Origin: an uncultured Eubacteriales bacterium
GTDB taxonomy: Bacteria; Bacillota; Clostridia; UBA1381; UBA9506
Direction of reading: 5' to 3'
DNA length: 25,193 nucleotides
Assembly (NCBI GenBank): GCA_900545185.1
Contig: UQYH01000021.1
Coordinates: forward strand, 1 to 25,193
Positions 8,412-16,151 of the stretch are shown here, piece by piece. Below the pieces are notes generated by a model. It saw only the letters and a list, made by a program, of their open reading frames with translations, did no database searches and was not told the DNA's origin. The position numbers and the translations under genes are program-made. How positions within the stretch are numbered: position 1 is the stretch's first letter; the number at the start of each line of letters is the position of its first letter.

Positions 8412-8454
8412 ACAGCCGTGCGGTATGATGTACTTGCCGCACGGCTGTGTTTTT
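8412..8454 (+). terminator. Rho-independent terminator of the ATPase operon
   Basis: A perfect 12-base-pair stem, ACAGCCGTGCGG (8412-8423) with CCGCACGGCTGT (8437-8448), is followed by GTTTTTGTG. It begins 10 bases after the atpD stop. On the minus strand, where nagB ends at 8473, there is no T-run, so it mainly serves the ATPase operon. Confidence 0.92.
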
Positions 8455-8472
8455 GTGTTGCTAATGTCTATC

Positions 8473-9183
8473 TTACAGATTCACGCTGCCGCAGTCAATC
8501 AGCACCGTTACATTCGGATGTGTCAAAAGCAGTGTGGAGGGGTTCGTGGTCATTACATCGTTGCCCAAAAGCTCCCGAACGGCCTTCTCCTTATTCTTGC
8601 CGCTGGCCAGCATTAAAATGTGCTTTGCCTTTAAAATGCTGCCCATACCCATGGTAACGGCCTGTGTGGGAACATCGGCCGCGCTGGCAAAAAAGCGGGA
8701 ATTTGCCTGAATGGTCTCCGGCGTCAGGTCAACAATATGGGTTCTTGCGTCCAGCTTGGCGTTCGGCTCGTTAAAACCGATGTGACCGTTGTTGCCGATA
8801 CCCAAAACCATGGTATCAATACCGCCCATAGCTGCAATTTTTTCGTCATAAGCGTGTGCCATGCCTTCGATATCATCGCCGATACCCTTCGGGATGTTGG
8901 TGTTTTCCGGCTTTAAGTTCACGCGAGAATACAAATTCTTGTTCATAAAATAGTAGTAACTCTGGTCGTTAGAGGGGTCAAGACCCAAATATTCATCCAG
9001 ATTAAAGGTGGTTACTTCCGAAAAATCCAAATCCATGTGTGCCAGATTGTCATACATGCCAATACCGGTAGAACCTGTCGGCAAGCCGATTACAGCGTTC
9101 GGCTTCATACGGATTTGTGCAGCAACCAGGTCAGCTGCCTTTTTTGAAAATTCCTCGTAATCCTTGCATTTAATAACTCTCAT
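8473..9183 (-). CDS. nagB: Glucosamine-6-phosphate deaminase
   Basis: It converts glucosamine-6-phosphate to fructose-6-phosphate and ammonia, feeding amino sugars into glycolysis. It is 236 residues. Family motifs are GLPTGSTGIGMYDNL (about 33-47, phosphate binding), TFNLDEYLGL with Asp63, and GIGNNGHIGFNEP (128-140) with His134. The position of E. coli Asp141 is Asn132 here, as I recall for Gram-positive NagB. The ATG at 9183 is preceded by AAAGGAAG. The frame stays open for 27 codons upstream, but those residues do not resemble the family. It is likely transcribed alone, since a hairpin separates it from the upstream cassette. Confidence 0.95.
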   Translation of the reverse strand: MRVIKCKDYEEFSKKAADLVAAQIRMKPNAVIGLPTGSTGIGMYDNLAHMDLDFSEVTTFNLDEYLGLDPSNDQSYYYFMNKNLYSRVNLKPENTNIPKGIGDDIEGMAHAYDEKIAAMGGIDTMVLGIGNNGHIGFNEPNAKLDARTHIVDLTPETIQANSRFFASAADVPTQAVTMGMGSILKAKHILMLASGKNKEKAVRELLGNDVMTTNPSTLLLTHPNVTVLIDCGSVNL

Positions 9184-9214
9184 TTGTATATACTTCCTTT
9201 CTTGTAATATCAAA

Positions 9215-9220
9215 ATTATA
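9215..9220 (-). promoter_or_regulatory. Candidate -10 element for nagB
   Basis: TATAAT reads on the minus strand 31 bases upstream of the nagB start. No good -35 lies 16-18 bases further up, so the promoter may be weak or activator dependent. Confidence 0.35.
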
Positions 9221-9280
9221 AGCTGTCTTACGGGTTTCGGCCGCCGCGCGACCCAAATTCGCAAGGCATTGTAAAACGCC

Positions 9281-9308
9281 CAAAGCCTCCGCGGATGGCC
9301 GCGGAGGC
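9281..9308 (-). terminator. Terminator of the sugar cassette
   Basis: A perfect 10-base-pair GC-rich stem, GCCTCCGCGG (9285-9294) with CCGCGGAGGC (9299-9308) and loop ATGG, lies 23 bases after the stop of the last cassette gene. On the minus strand it is followed by TTTGGGCGTTTT, an interrupted T-tract. It separates the cassette from nagB. Confidence 0.75.
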
Positions 9309-9331
9309 GTAGTCATTCAGTTTTTATAAAC

Positions 9332-10183
9332 CTATTGCAGATAATTCCGCAGGTTGGCAAGGTCGATTCTAAGGGCTTCCATTGTGTCCTCAATGCCTTC
9401 AAACTCAACCGAAATCCAGCTGTCATATCCGATGTTTTGCAATGCAAACAGGCAGCTTGTAACGGGAACAGCCCCATGGCCGACAATGGTACCGCGCAGA
9501 TAATTCCCCGTGCGGCTTCTGAAAAATCCTTCACCGGGATTCGTCCCCGTGCCGGGCTTTACAATAAAGTCCTTTGCGTGCATAAAGAACGCACCCTCGC
9601 GCAGTCTGCCGCAGGCATAAGCCGGGTCGCAGTCGCCGCAAAGAAAGTTGCCCATATCCAGCAAAAAGCCGAAATTGGGATGATTCACCGCGCGGCGCAG
9701 CGCCTCTAAACGGTCGGGATCCTGAAAAATAAATCCATGGTTTTCCACCATTGTCCGAATCCCGCGCGCAGCCGCATACTCCGTAACGGCACGGCAGCCC
9801 TCGGCAATCGACGGCAACGCTTCGTCAAAGGTTCTGTACTCGCCCAAACAAAAGGTCGCATCATGACGCATGTGCGGCACGCCGAGCACAGCGGCAATCT
9901 CTACCTTGGCGCAGGTTTCCTCAATTTCCTTTGCCAGTGCGTCACCGCTTTTGGCAAAGTTGGCACCTGTGCAAAAGTTCACAATCGGCAAACTCTGCCG
10001 CTTGGCTTCTTCGGCCAGCTCCTTTGCGTAATCAAGCTTTGAAACACCCTCCGGCGCCGCAATTTCGGAAAATTCAATCCCGTCATAGCCAAGCTCTTTG
10101 GCCAGGGCGATACAGTCCTTTTGCGAGACGTTTTCTTTTTGCATCAGCTTTGAAAAGCTGTACGAATTAACGGCAATCTTCAC
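9332..10183 (-). CDS. Sugar phosphate isomerase/epimerase, TIM barrel (second copy)
   Basis: Xylose-isomerase-like (AP-endonuclease-2 superfamily) TIM-barrel protein of 283 residues. The four expected metal ligands are Glu147 in MVENHG, Asp176 in LLDMGNF, His202 in MHAKDF and Glu260 in SVEFEG. The family isomerises, epimerises or otherwise rearranges sugars. The exact substrate cannot be read from sequence. The start is a GTG with an AGGGGTGAGAGG-type site just upstream. It is the last gene of a three-gene unit, following the oxidoreductase gene by 15 bases. It shares the fold and metal site, but not close sequence, with the first isomerase of the cassette. Confidence 0.88.
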   Translation of the reverse strand: MKIAVNSYSFSKLMQKENVSQKDCIALAKELGYDGIEFSEIAAPEGVSKLDYAKELAEEAKRQSLPIVNFCTGANFAKSGDALAKEIEETCAKVEIAAVLGVPHMRHDATFCLGEYRTFDEALPSIAEGCRAVTEYAAARGIRTMVENHGFIFQDPDRLEALRRAVNHPNFGFLLDMGNFLCGDCDPAYACGRLREGAFFMHAKDFIVKPGTGTNPGEGFFRSRTGNYLRGTIVGHGAVPVTSCLFALQNIGYDSWISVEFEGIEDTMEALRIDLANLRNYLQ

Positions 10184-10198
10184 GGCCTCTCACCCCTT

Positions 10199-11260
10199 TT
10201 ACAAAATGACTTCGTGACCGGTTTCGGCCGATTTGTAAATCGCATCCAAAATCTTCATCATGGTCACGCCGTCCTCTGCCGGGGAAATGCACTCTGCTTC
10301 GCCGCGTACGCAAGCCAAATAGTGTGCAATTTCTTGCTCAAACAAGCCGTTAAAGGAAAGAGCCGTCGAACGCTTCAGCGTCACATCCGCCATGTAGCCG
10401 TTGATATCGGTATAAAGCTCCAGCTCCGGCTCCAGCTTGGCGCCGCCCTTGGTGCCCATCAACTCAATACGGCCGACATCCTCTTTAATATTTAAAGAAA
10501 AGCTGGCTTCTACGCTGATAACCGAGCCGTTATCAAAACGGATTAAAGCGGTTGCAAAATCCTCAACCGTGCAAACATCATCCGGTGTTGCGCTGGTTGC
10601 TATGTAGCCCGGTCTGTCCTTGCAGTCGGGGCGGTCGAACAGCTTTTGAAAGGTTGCGCCGTAAACCGAAACCGGCTTGGGCTTGCCCATCAAATACCGT
10701 GTCAGGTCAATTACATGTACGCCCAAATCAATCAGCGGACCGCCGCCGGAACGGGATTTGTCACCAAACCAACCGCCGGGGTTGCCCTGACGGCGTAAAT
10801 ATGTTGCCTTACTATAGTATAAATCACCAAGGGTATCGTTGTCAATAAAATCTTTCACAATTTTACAATCGTTTCCAAAACGGCGGACAAAGCCAATCAT
10901 TAACAGCTTGTTATTTTTCTTGGCTGCCTCCAGCATGGTTTGTGCTTCTGCCTCGCTGGTCGCCATGGGCTTTTCGCACAAAACGTGCTTACCGGCCTCC
11001 AGCGCCGCAATGGTGCAGGGCGCATGCTGAGAGTTCCAGGTGCAAACGCTTACGGCATCGATTTCCGAAAGCGCCAGCATATCCTCTTTTTTGGTAAACA
11101 GGCGCGTTACGCCGTATTTTTCGCCCATCTCGTGCAGGCGTTTTTCGTTAATATCGCAAAATGCGTATAACTCTGTGTCCGGATCTGCCTTATAACCGGC
11201 AATATGGCTTTCCGAAATGCCGCCCACGCCGATAATACCGACTTTTAATTTCTTTGCCAT
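10199..11260 (-). CDS. Gfo/Idh/MocA-family oxidoreductase
   Basis: NAD(P)-dependent sugar or polyol dehydrogenase of 353 residues. The Rossmann nucleotide-binding loop is GIIGVGGISESHI (8-20). The family motif CEKPMA (95-100) includes the conserved Lys97. The C-terminal domain has GGGPLIDLGVHVIDLTRYLMG, with the catalytic Asp/His pair typical of the family. It is sandwiched between two TIM-barrel isomerases: its ATG follows the upstream stop by three bases, and GGAGGAGG lies within the end of the upstream gene, so the two are translationally coupled. Substrate unknown; inositol, a 3-keto-sugar or another hexose derivative is possible. Confidence 0.92.
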   Translation of the reverse strand: MAKKLKVGIIGVGGISESHIAGYKADPDTELYAFCDINEKRLHEMGEKYGVTRLFTKKEDMLALSEIDAVSVCTWNSQHAPCTIAALEAGKHVLCEKPMATSEAEAQTMLEAAKKNNKLLMIGFVRRFGNDCKIVKDFIDNDTLGDLYYSKATYLRRQGNPGGWFGDKSRSGGGPLIDLGVHVIDLTRYLMGKPKPVSVYGATFQKLFDRPDCKDRPGYIATSATPDDVCTVEDFATALIRFDNGSVISVEASFSLNIKEDVGRIELMGTKGGAKLEPELELYTDINGYMADVTLKRSTALSFNGLFEQEIAHYLACVRGEAECISPAEDGVTMMKILDAIYKSAETGHEVIL

Positions 11261-11263
11261 GGG

Positions 11264-12112
11264 TTATGCCTCCTCCATTTGTTTTGTCAAAAAGTTAACG
11301 GCTGTGCGGATGTCGCCTTCAACATCCTCACCCACTTCACGTTCAATGGTTAAAAATCCGCGATAGCCGATTTCATACAAAGCCTTTAAATAATTCGGGA
11401 AGTCCACATCTCCCTCGCCCAGCGGCAGTTCGATAAAGGAGTGGCCCATTTTAATTTCTTCCTCAATAATGCCGTAAATGGCTTCGGGATCCTTATCAAA
11501 CAGCTTGCGGCCGTCCTTTGCATGTGTGTGGACGATGTAATCCTTTAAGGTGTAGACCGCCTGCACCGGGTCATCCCCCGTTACCATAACCAGGTTGGCC
11601 GGATCAAGGTTTACGGCAACACCGTGCGAATCGAGCGAATCCAAAAAGTTCTTTAAGGTCAGGGCGCGCTCCGGACCGGTTTCAACGGCAAAGTGCGCGT
11701 CAATGCTGTCGGCATACTCGGCCAGTTCGCGGCAAGCCTCTTGCATCACCTTATAACGGTCATGCGTGGGTTCCTCCGGTACAACGCCGATGTGTGTTGT
11801 AACAATATTGGTTTCCAGTTCTTTTGCCAAATCCAAAATCCGTTTCGAGCCTTCAATCAGTTCGGGATTGCGCGCAGGGTCACCGAAGCCCATGCCAAAA
11901 TCGCCGCACAGCGCGGAAAAACACAAACCGCTAGACTTTACCATGTCCAAAAGCTCACGGCGTTTTGCGCCGACAAGCTCCTGCGGAGAATGAGCGCCGG
12001 AGGTTGCATACATTTGAATCCCCTTAGCGCCGAGCGCAGCCGCTTTTTGCAGTGATACGGCAAAGTCCTGATGGAAACAGTCAATAATAATACCAATCGG
12101 GAAATGATACAT
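11264..12112 (-). CDS. Sugar phosphate isomerase/epimerase, TIM barrel (first copy)
   Basis: Xylose-isomerase-like TIM-barrel protein of 282 residues, first gene of the cassette. Likely metal ligands are Glu144 in AVETGPE, Asp170 in VNLDPANL, His197 in VHTHAKDG and Glu257 in LTIEREVG. The segment TTHIGVVP (105-112) is also typical. An AAAGGAATG site precedes the ATG at 12112. The gene is divergent from an AraC-family regulator, which is therefore the probable regulator of the cassette. The exact reaction is unknown. No transporter or kinase gene is in the cassette. Confidence 0.88.
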   Translation of the reverse strand: MYHFPIGIIIDCFHQDFAVSLQKAAALGAKGIQMYATSGAHSPQELVGAKRRELLDMVKSSGLCFSALCGDFGMGFGDPARNPELIEGSKRILDLAKELETNIVTTHIGVVPEEPTHDRYKVMQEACRELAEYADSIDAHFAVETGPERALTLKNFLDSLDSHGVAVNLDPANLVMVTGDDPVQAVYTLKDYIVHTHAKDGRKLFDKDPEAIYGIIEEEIKMGHSFIELPLGEGDVDFPNYLKALYEIGYRGFLTIEREVGEDVEGDIRTAVNFLTKQMEEA

Positions 12113-12149
12113 ATTGTTTCATTCCTTTCTGTAAAAAGATAAAAAAACC

Positions 12150-12178
12150 TTGTTTTTTCTGTAAGCTTATTGTATAAT
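12150..12178 (+). promoter_or_regulatory. Promoter of the AraC-family gene at 12255
   Basis: TTGTTT (12150-12155), a 17-base spacer and TATAAT (12173-12178). The predicted transcript starts near 12185, giving a leader of about 70 bases. It overlaps the divergent promoter. Confidence 0.75.
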
Positions 12179-12197
12179 AAAATGAAAGGAATGTAAA
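12169..12197 (-). promoter_or_regulatory. Promoter of the sugar cassette
   Basis: On the minus strand TTTACA (12197-12192), a 17-base spacer and TACAAT (12174-12169). Its -10 shares bases 12173-12174 with the opposite promoter's -10, so both polymerases need the same 10-base ATTGTATAAT core. Confidence 0.72.
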
Positions 12198-12254
12198 GGC
12201 ATAATCTTGCTAAGTTTTAACACATTATTGCCTTTTGGAGAGGGAATACAGGTT

Positions 12255-13082
12255 ATGATAAGCAATTACGAATCCCATGTCGGCATATTAGATAAAGAAA
12301 GCCCCTATGTTTTCCATTTGGATAAACTGGAAAACAACGCGTCTTACGCTCACTGGCATGAAAATTTAGAACTTCTCTATATCGTTTCCGGCGGCGGCCA
12401 TGTCATAACGGATAACGTATCGGTAGCCGTGCGCGCCGGGCAGGTGGCCGTCATCAACTCAAACCATATCCACACCATGATCCCCGAACCGGCCATGTCG
12501 TATTATTGTCTGATTGTGGACAAGTTTTTTTTGGAAAGCTTTGGGTTTTATGTGGAAGAAACGGTTTTTGAGCGGCTGGTTGATTCTGCCGGCGCCTCCC
12601 GTATTTTCCGCGGCATTATTCGCGAAATTGAACAGAAAAAAAAGTTTTACGAATCGCAGGTTAAGGCCGATATTGTTTCGCTTTTGGTCTGCCTCTCGCG
12701 GGATCATACCGCGTTTCGCCCCGGTATTTCCGATTCGGCCGCCGGGCGTAAGCTTGCCGCCGTTAAAGAGGTGCTGCGCTATTTGCAAAAGCACTACCGT
12801 GAGCCTGTCGCCCTGCAGGATGTGGCCGACGCGGTGGGGTTTAATAAATACTATATATCGCACCTGTTTAAAGAAATCGTCGGCTGCTCTATGGTACACT
12901 ATATCAATTATCTGCGCTGCTCCTGTGCCAAATCGCTTTTGTCAAGCGAAAAATATACCGTCAGCGAGGTGGCAGAGCTGTGCGGCTTTGAAAACCTTTC
13001 ATACTTTTCAAAAACCTATAAAAAGCATATGTCCCTCCTTCCGCGGGAGCAAAAGGGACACGGTGCAGAGGAAAACACCTGA
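12255..13082 (+). CDS. AraC-family transcriptional regulator (cupin sensor)
   Basis: About 275 residues. The N-terminal cupin-type sugar-sensing domain has the typical HWHENLELLYIVSGGG (from residue 33), and the C-terminal domain (about 175-270) has two helix-turn-helix units, LQDVADAVGFNKYYISHLFKEIVG and TVSEVAELCGFENLSYFSKTYKK. I chose the ATG at 12255 because GGAGAGG lies 10 bases upstream. A TTG at 12207 in the same frame would add 16 residues. Divergent placement from the sugar cassette makes it the likely activator or repressor of those genes. Its ligand is unknown. Confidence 0.9.
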   Translation: MISNYESHVGILDKESPYVFHLDKLENNASYAHWHENLELLYIVSGGGHVITDNVSVAVRAGQVAVINSNHIHTMIPEPAMSYYCLIVDKFFLESFGFYVEETVFERLVDSAGASRIFRGIIREIEQKKKFYESQVKADIVSLLVCLSRDHTAFRPGISDSAAGRKLAAVKEVLRYLQKHYREPVALQDVADAVGFNKYYISHLFKEIVGCSMVHYINYLRCSCAKSLLSSEKYTVSEVAELCGFENLSYFSKTYKKHMSLLPREQKGHGAEENT

Positions 13083-13135
13083 TGCGGCATATGACGGGTG
13101 AACATTACGAAAATGACGGCTTGTGAAAAATTATA

Positions 13136-13164
13136 TTGCATAGTACGGAAAAAAATAGTATAAT
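13136..13164 (+). promoter_or_regulatory. Promoter upstream of the tepA-like gene
   Basis: TTGCAT (13136-13141), a 17-base spacer and TATAAT (13159-13164). It probably drives the five-gene unit ending at 17342. Confidence 0.75.
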
Positions 13165-13224
13165 AGTTATGTATAAAAATCACCCTTTTTTTCTCATACT
13201 GAGAGGAGAAAGGATGATGCATAT

Positions 13225-14031
13225 ATGCAGAATGAAGCAGAAACACAAAACAATGTGATGCCGCAAAACGGCCAAACGGACGGCGGAGAGGAAAAAAGCC
13301 GGACAGAGGAAAACGCGCAGAATGTGAAGGATTTTGGCATGAGCGACATGGAAAACTCACGCGGGAACATTCATTGTCTGACGATTGTGGGGCAGGTGGA
13401 GGGTCATATGCTGCTGCCTTCGCAGAACAAATCCACCAAATATGAGCATGTGATTCCGCTTTTGGTTTCGGTGGAGCAGAATGAAAAGATTGACGGTCTT
13501 TTGGTGGTTTTAAACACCATCGGCGGTGATGTGGAAGCCGGGCTTGCCATTGCCGAAATGATTGCCAGCATGCAAAAACCGACCGTTTCGCTGGTGCTGG
13601 GCGGCGGCCACAGCATTGGTGTGCCGCTGGCGGTTTCGGCCAAACGATCGTTTATTGTGCCTTCGGCTTCTATGACAATTCATCCCATCCGCATGAACGG
13701 AACCATTATCGGCGTGCCGCAGACCTATGAATATTTTAACAAAATGCAGGAACGCGTGATTAATTTTGTGGTGCGCAACTCGTCGATACAAAAGGATGTT
13801 TTTACCGAGCTGATGATGAAAACGGGCGAAATTGCCAACGATGTGGGCTGCATTGTTTTGGGTGACGAGGCTGTGCGCCTGGGGCTGATTGACGAAGTCG
13901 GCGGCATTGCGCAGGCGCTGGAGTGCCTTTACACCATGATTGAGAAAAACAAGGCAGAGCAGGCAGAAGCCGAGCAGAATGTGACGGATGACCCTGCTGC
14001 CGATCATCAAATAACGAAAAAGAAAGAGTGA
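13225..14031 (+). CDS. tepA: Clp-fold serine protease, TepA-like
   Basis: A 268-residue ClpP/crotonase-fold protein that matches the TepA (translocation-enhancing protein) branch. A charged, low-complexity N-terminus of about 45 residues precedes the fold. Signatures are LNTIGGDVEAGLAIAEMIA and VLGGGHSIGVPLAV, with Ser130 at the ClpP nucleophile position, and SMTIHPIRMNG with His153 at the catalytic histidine position. TepA-like proteins are cytosolic proteases linked to secretion and spore-forming Bacillota; the natural substrate is uncertain. GAGAGGAGAAAGG precedes the start. It leads a tight run of genes (gaps of 6, 3, 38 and 0 bases). Confidence 0.85.
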   Translation: MQNEAETQNNVMPQNGQTDGGEEKSRTEENAQNVKDFGMSDMENSRGNIHCLTIVGQVEGHMLLPSQNKSTKYEHVIPLLVSVEQNEKIDGLLVVLNTIGGDVEAGLAIAEMIASMQKPTVSLVLGGGHSIGVPLAVSAKRSFIVPSASMTIHPIRMNGTIIGVPQTYEYFNKMQERVINFVVRNSSIQKDVFTELMMKTGEIANDVGCIVLGDEAVRLGLIDEVGGIAQALECLYTMIEKNKAEQAEAEQNVTDDPAADHQITKKKE

Positions 14032-14037
14032 ACAAGC

Positions 14038-14442
14038 ATGAATCAGGAATTAAAACCGGGTATTACCAACAAAATCAGCATCATCGTGGATGAATCGGTC
14101 AGCGCCATGCGCGCGGCCAGCGGCGAAATGGACGTGTTCGGCACACCGTTTGTCATTGCCTTAATGGAGCAGACAGCCGACAAGAGCGTACGCCCCTACC
14201 TTGCACCGGGCTGCGCTACGGTGGGCACAATGGTGAATATGCATCATACAGCGGCTACGCCGATGGGCATGGCGGCCTATGCCACCTCTGAATTAATTGA
14301 GGTGGATCGCCGCCGTTTGGTGTTCCGCGTGGCAGTGTTTGATGAAGCAGGACAGGTGGCAGACGGGATTCATGAACGCTTTATTATCGATAAAGAAAAG
14401 TTTATGCAAAAAACAGAGAACAGAGGGAAGGGGAACGAATAA
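14038..14442 (+). CDS. Hotdog-fold thioesterase, FlK-like
   Basis: A 134-residue acyl-CoA thioesterase of the hotdog fold resembling fluoroacetyl-CoA thioesterase FlK. The putative catalytic triad is Thr36, Glu44 and His70, with spacings of 8 and 26 residues that match FlK Thr42, Glu50 and His76. Recognisable segments are FGTPFVIALMEQTA and VNMHHTAATPMG. FlK itself detoxifies fluoroacetyl-CoA, but members in Clostridia probably hydrolyse other acyl-CoAs; the substrate is not known here. It sits between the TepA-like gene and fhs with gaps of 6 and 3 bases. Confidence 0.85.
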   Translation: MNQELKPGITNKISIIVDESVSAMRAASGEMDVFGTPFVIALMEQTADKSVRPYLAPGCATVGTMVNMHHTAATPMGMAAYATSELIEVDRRRLVFRVAVFDEAGQVADGIHERFIIDKEKFMQKTENRGKGNE

Positions 14443-14445
14443 CGA

Positions 14446-16113
14446 ATGAAAAGTGATATTGAAATTGCACAGGCGAAGCAGCCGTTACATATTAAAGAGA
14501 TTGCCGCCAAGCTGCACATTGAAGAGGATGATTTGATTTATTACGGCCGCGATAAGGCTAAGCTTTCGGAATCGCTTTTGCAGCGCGTGCAAAAGAATAA
14601 GGACGGCAAGCTGATTTTGGTGACGGCCATTAATCCCACGCCGGCCGGTGAGGGCAAGACCACAACAACGGTCGGGCTGGGGCAGGCGATGGCGAAAATC
14701 GGCAAAAATGCCGTGATTGCCCTGCGCGAACCGTCACTTGGCCCCGTGATGGGTGTGAAGGGCGGTGCGGCCGGCGGCGGCTATGCACAGGTGATTCCCA
14801 TGGAGGATATTAACCTGCATTTTACAGGCGATATGCATGCCATTACGGCCGCGAATAATTTGCTGTGCGCCATGCTGGATAACCACATTATGCGCGGCAA
14901 CAAGCTGGGGATTGATCCCACGCGCGTGGTGTTTCGGCGCGTTTTGGATATGAACGACCGCGCCCTGCGGCACATTGTTGTCGGGCTGGGCGGCAAGCTG
15001 AACGGGATTCCGCGTGAGGATGGCTTTACCATTACCGTGGCATCGGAGGTCATGGCGATTTTATGCCTGGCAACGGATATTGCCGATTTGAAAAAACGGT
15101 TGGGGAACATTGTGGTTGGCTATACCTATGACGATCAGGAGGTTAAAGCATCGCAGCTGGGTGCGGAGGGCGCAATGGCCGCGCTGCTGAAGGATGCCAT
15201 GCAGCCCAATTTGGTGCAGACCTTAGAGGAAACGCCCTGCCTGATGCACGGCGGCCCCTTTGCTAATATTGCACACGGCTGCAACAGCGTACGTGCCACA
15301 AAAACGGCGTTGAAGCTGGCGGATTATGTGATTACCGAGGCCGGATTTGGCGCGGATTTGGGCGCGGAGAAGTTTTTTGACATTAAATGCCGTGTTGCCG
15401 GTTTGAAGCCGGAGGCGGTTGTCTTGGTGGCAACCGTGCGCGCGCTGAAATATAACGGCGGCGTGCCAAAAACCGATTTGCAGGCCGAGAATACGGAAGC
15501 GCTTGCGCGCGGTCTGTGCAATTTGGAGAAACATATTGAAAACTTAAAGCGCTTCGGTGTTGGTGTGATTGTGGCGCTGAACCGTTTTCATACGGATTCG
15601 GACGCGGAGCTTGCGTTGGTTGAGGACTGCTGCCGCAAAAACGGCGTGGCCTTTTCGCTTTCTGATGTGTTTACTTGCGGCGGTGAAGGCGGTGTGGATT
15701 TGGCGCGGCAGCTGGTTACCATGCTGGAGCAGCCGAGTGCGTTTCGGCCGCTGTATGACGCGTCTCTTTCTTTAAAAGAAAAAATTGAAACGATTGTGAA
15801 GGAGATTTACGGCGGCAGCGCCGTCAGCTACAGCGCCGAGGCAGAAAAAGAGCTGGCACGGCTGGAGCAGGCAGGCTATGGGGGTCTGCCCGTATGCATG
15901 GCCAAGACGCAATACTCCCTTTCGGACACGGCATCGCTTTTGGGGCGGCCGGAGGGCTTTACCTTTACGGTGCGTGAGGTGCGTTTGTTTGCCGGTGCAG
16001 GATTTGTAACCGTTTATTGCGGCAACATTATGACCATGCCGGGATTGCCTGCGCAACCGGCGGCTATGAACATTACCGTGACGGATGACGGTAAAATTCA
16101 GGGTTTATTTTAG
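14446..16113 (+). CDS. fhs: Formate-tetrahydrofolate ligase
   Basis: It joins formate to tetrahydrofolate using ATP, giving 10-formyl-THF for purine and one-carbon pathways and, in acetogens, the Wood-Ljungdahl methyl branch. At 555 residues it is full length. The P-loop TPAGEGKTT (65-73) and the following REPSLGPVMGVKGGAAGGGY are the diagnostic motifs of the family, with LHFTGDMHAITAANNLL after them. The C-terminus ends in GNIMTMPGLPAQPAA, also typical. A GGAAGGGG site precedes the ATG. Other Wood-Ljungdahl genes are absent from the window, so no acetogenesis claim can be made. Confidence 0.98.
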   Translation: MKSDIEIAQAKQPLHIKEIAAKLHIEEDDLIYYGRDKAKLSESLLQRVQKNKDGKLILVTAINPTPAGEGKTTTTVGLGQAMAKIGKNAVIALREPSLGPVMGVKGGAAGGGYAQVIPMEDINLHFTGDMHAITAANNLLCAMLDNHIMRGNKLGIDPTRVVFRRVLDMNDRALRHIVVGLGGKLNGIPREDGFTITVASEVMAILCLATDIADLKKRLGNIVVGYTYDDQEVKASQLGAEGAMAALLKDAMQPNLVQTLEETPCLMHGGPFANIAHGCNSVRATKTALKLADYVITEAGFGADLGAEKFFDIKCRVAGLKPEAVVLVATVRALKYNGGVPKTDLQAENTEALARGLCNLEKHIENLKRFGVGVIVALNRFHTDSDAELALVEDCCRKNGVAFSLSDVFTCGGEGGVDLARQLVTMLEQPSAFRPLYDASLSLKEKIETIVKEIYGGSAVSYSAEAEKELARLEQAGYGGLPVCMAKTQYSLSDTASLLGRPEGFTFTVREVRLFAGAGFVTVYCGNIMTMPGLPAQPAAMNITVTDDGKIQGLF

Positions 16114-16151
16114 GAATCGGATGTTTTATGGTGTTTCGTCGGAGGGATGGT

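Noticed and set aside
9184..9264. 27-codon N-terminal extension of nagB
   Set aside because: The extension does not resemble the family, and a good ribosome binding site precedes the ATG at 9183.
15772..16056. Minus-strand open frames within fhs
   Set aside because: Shadow frames of a well-recognised gene.
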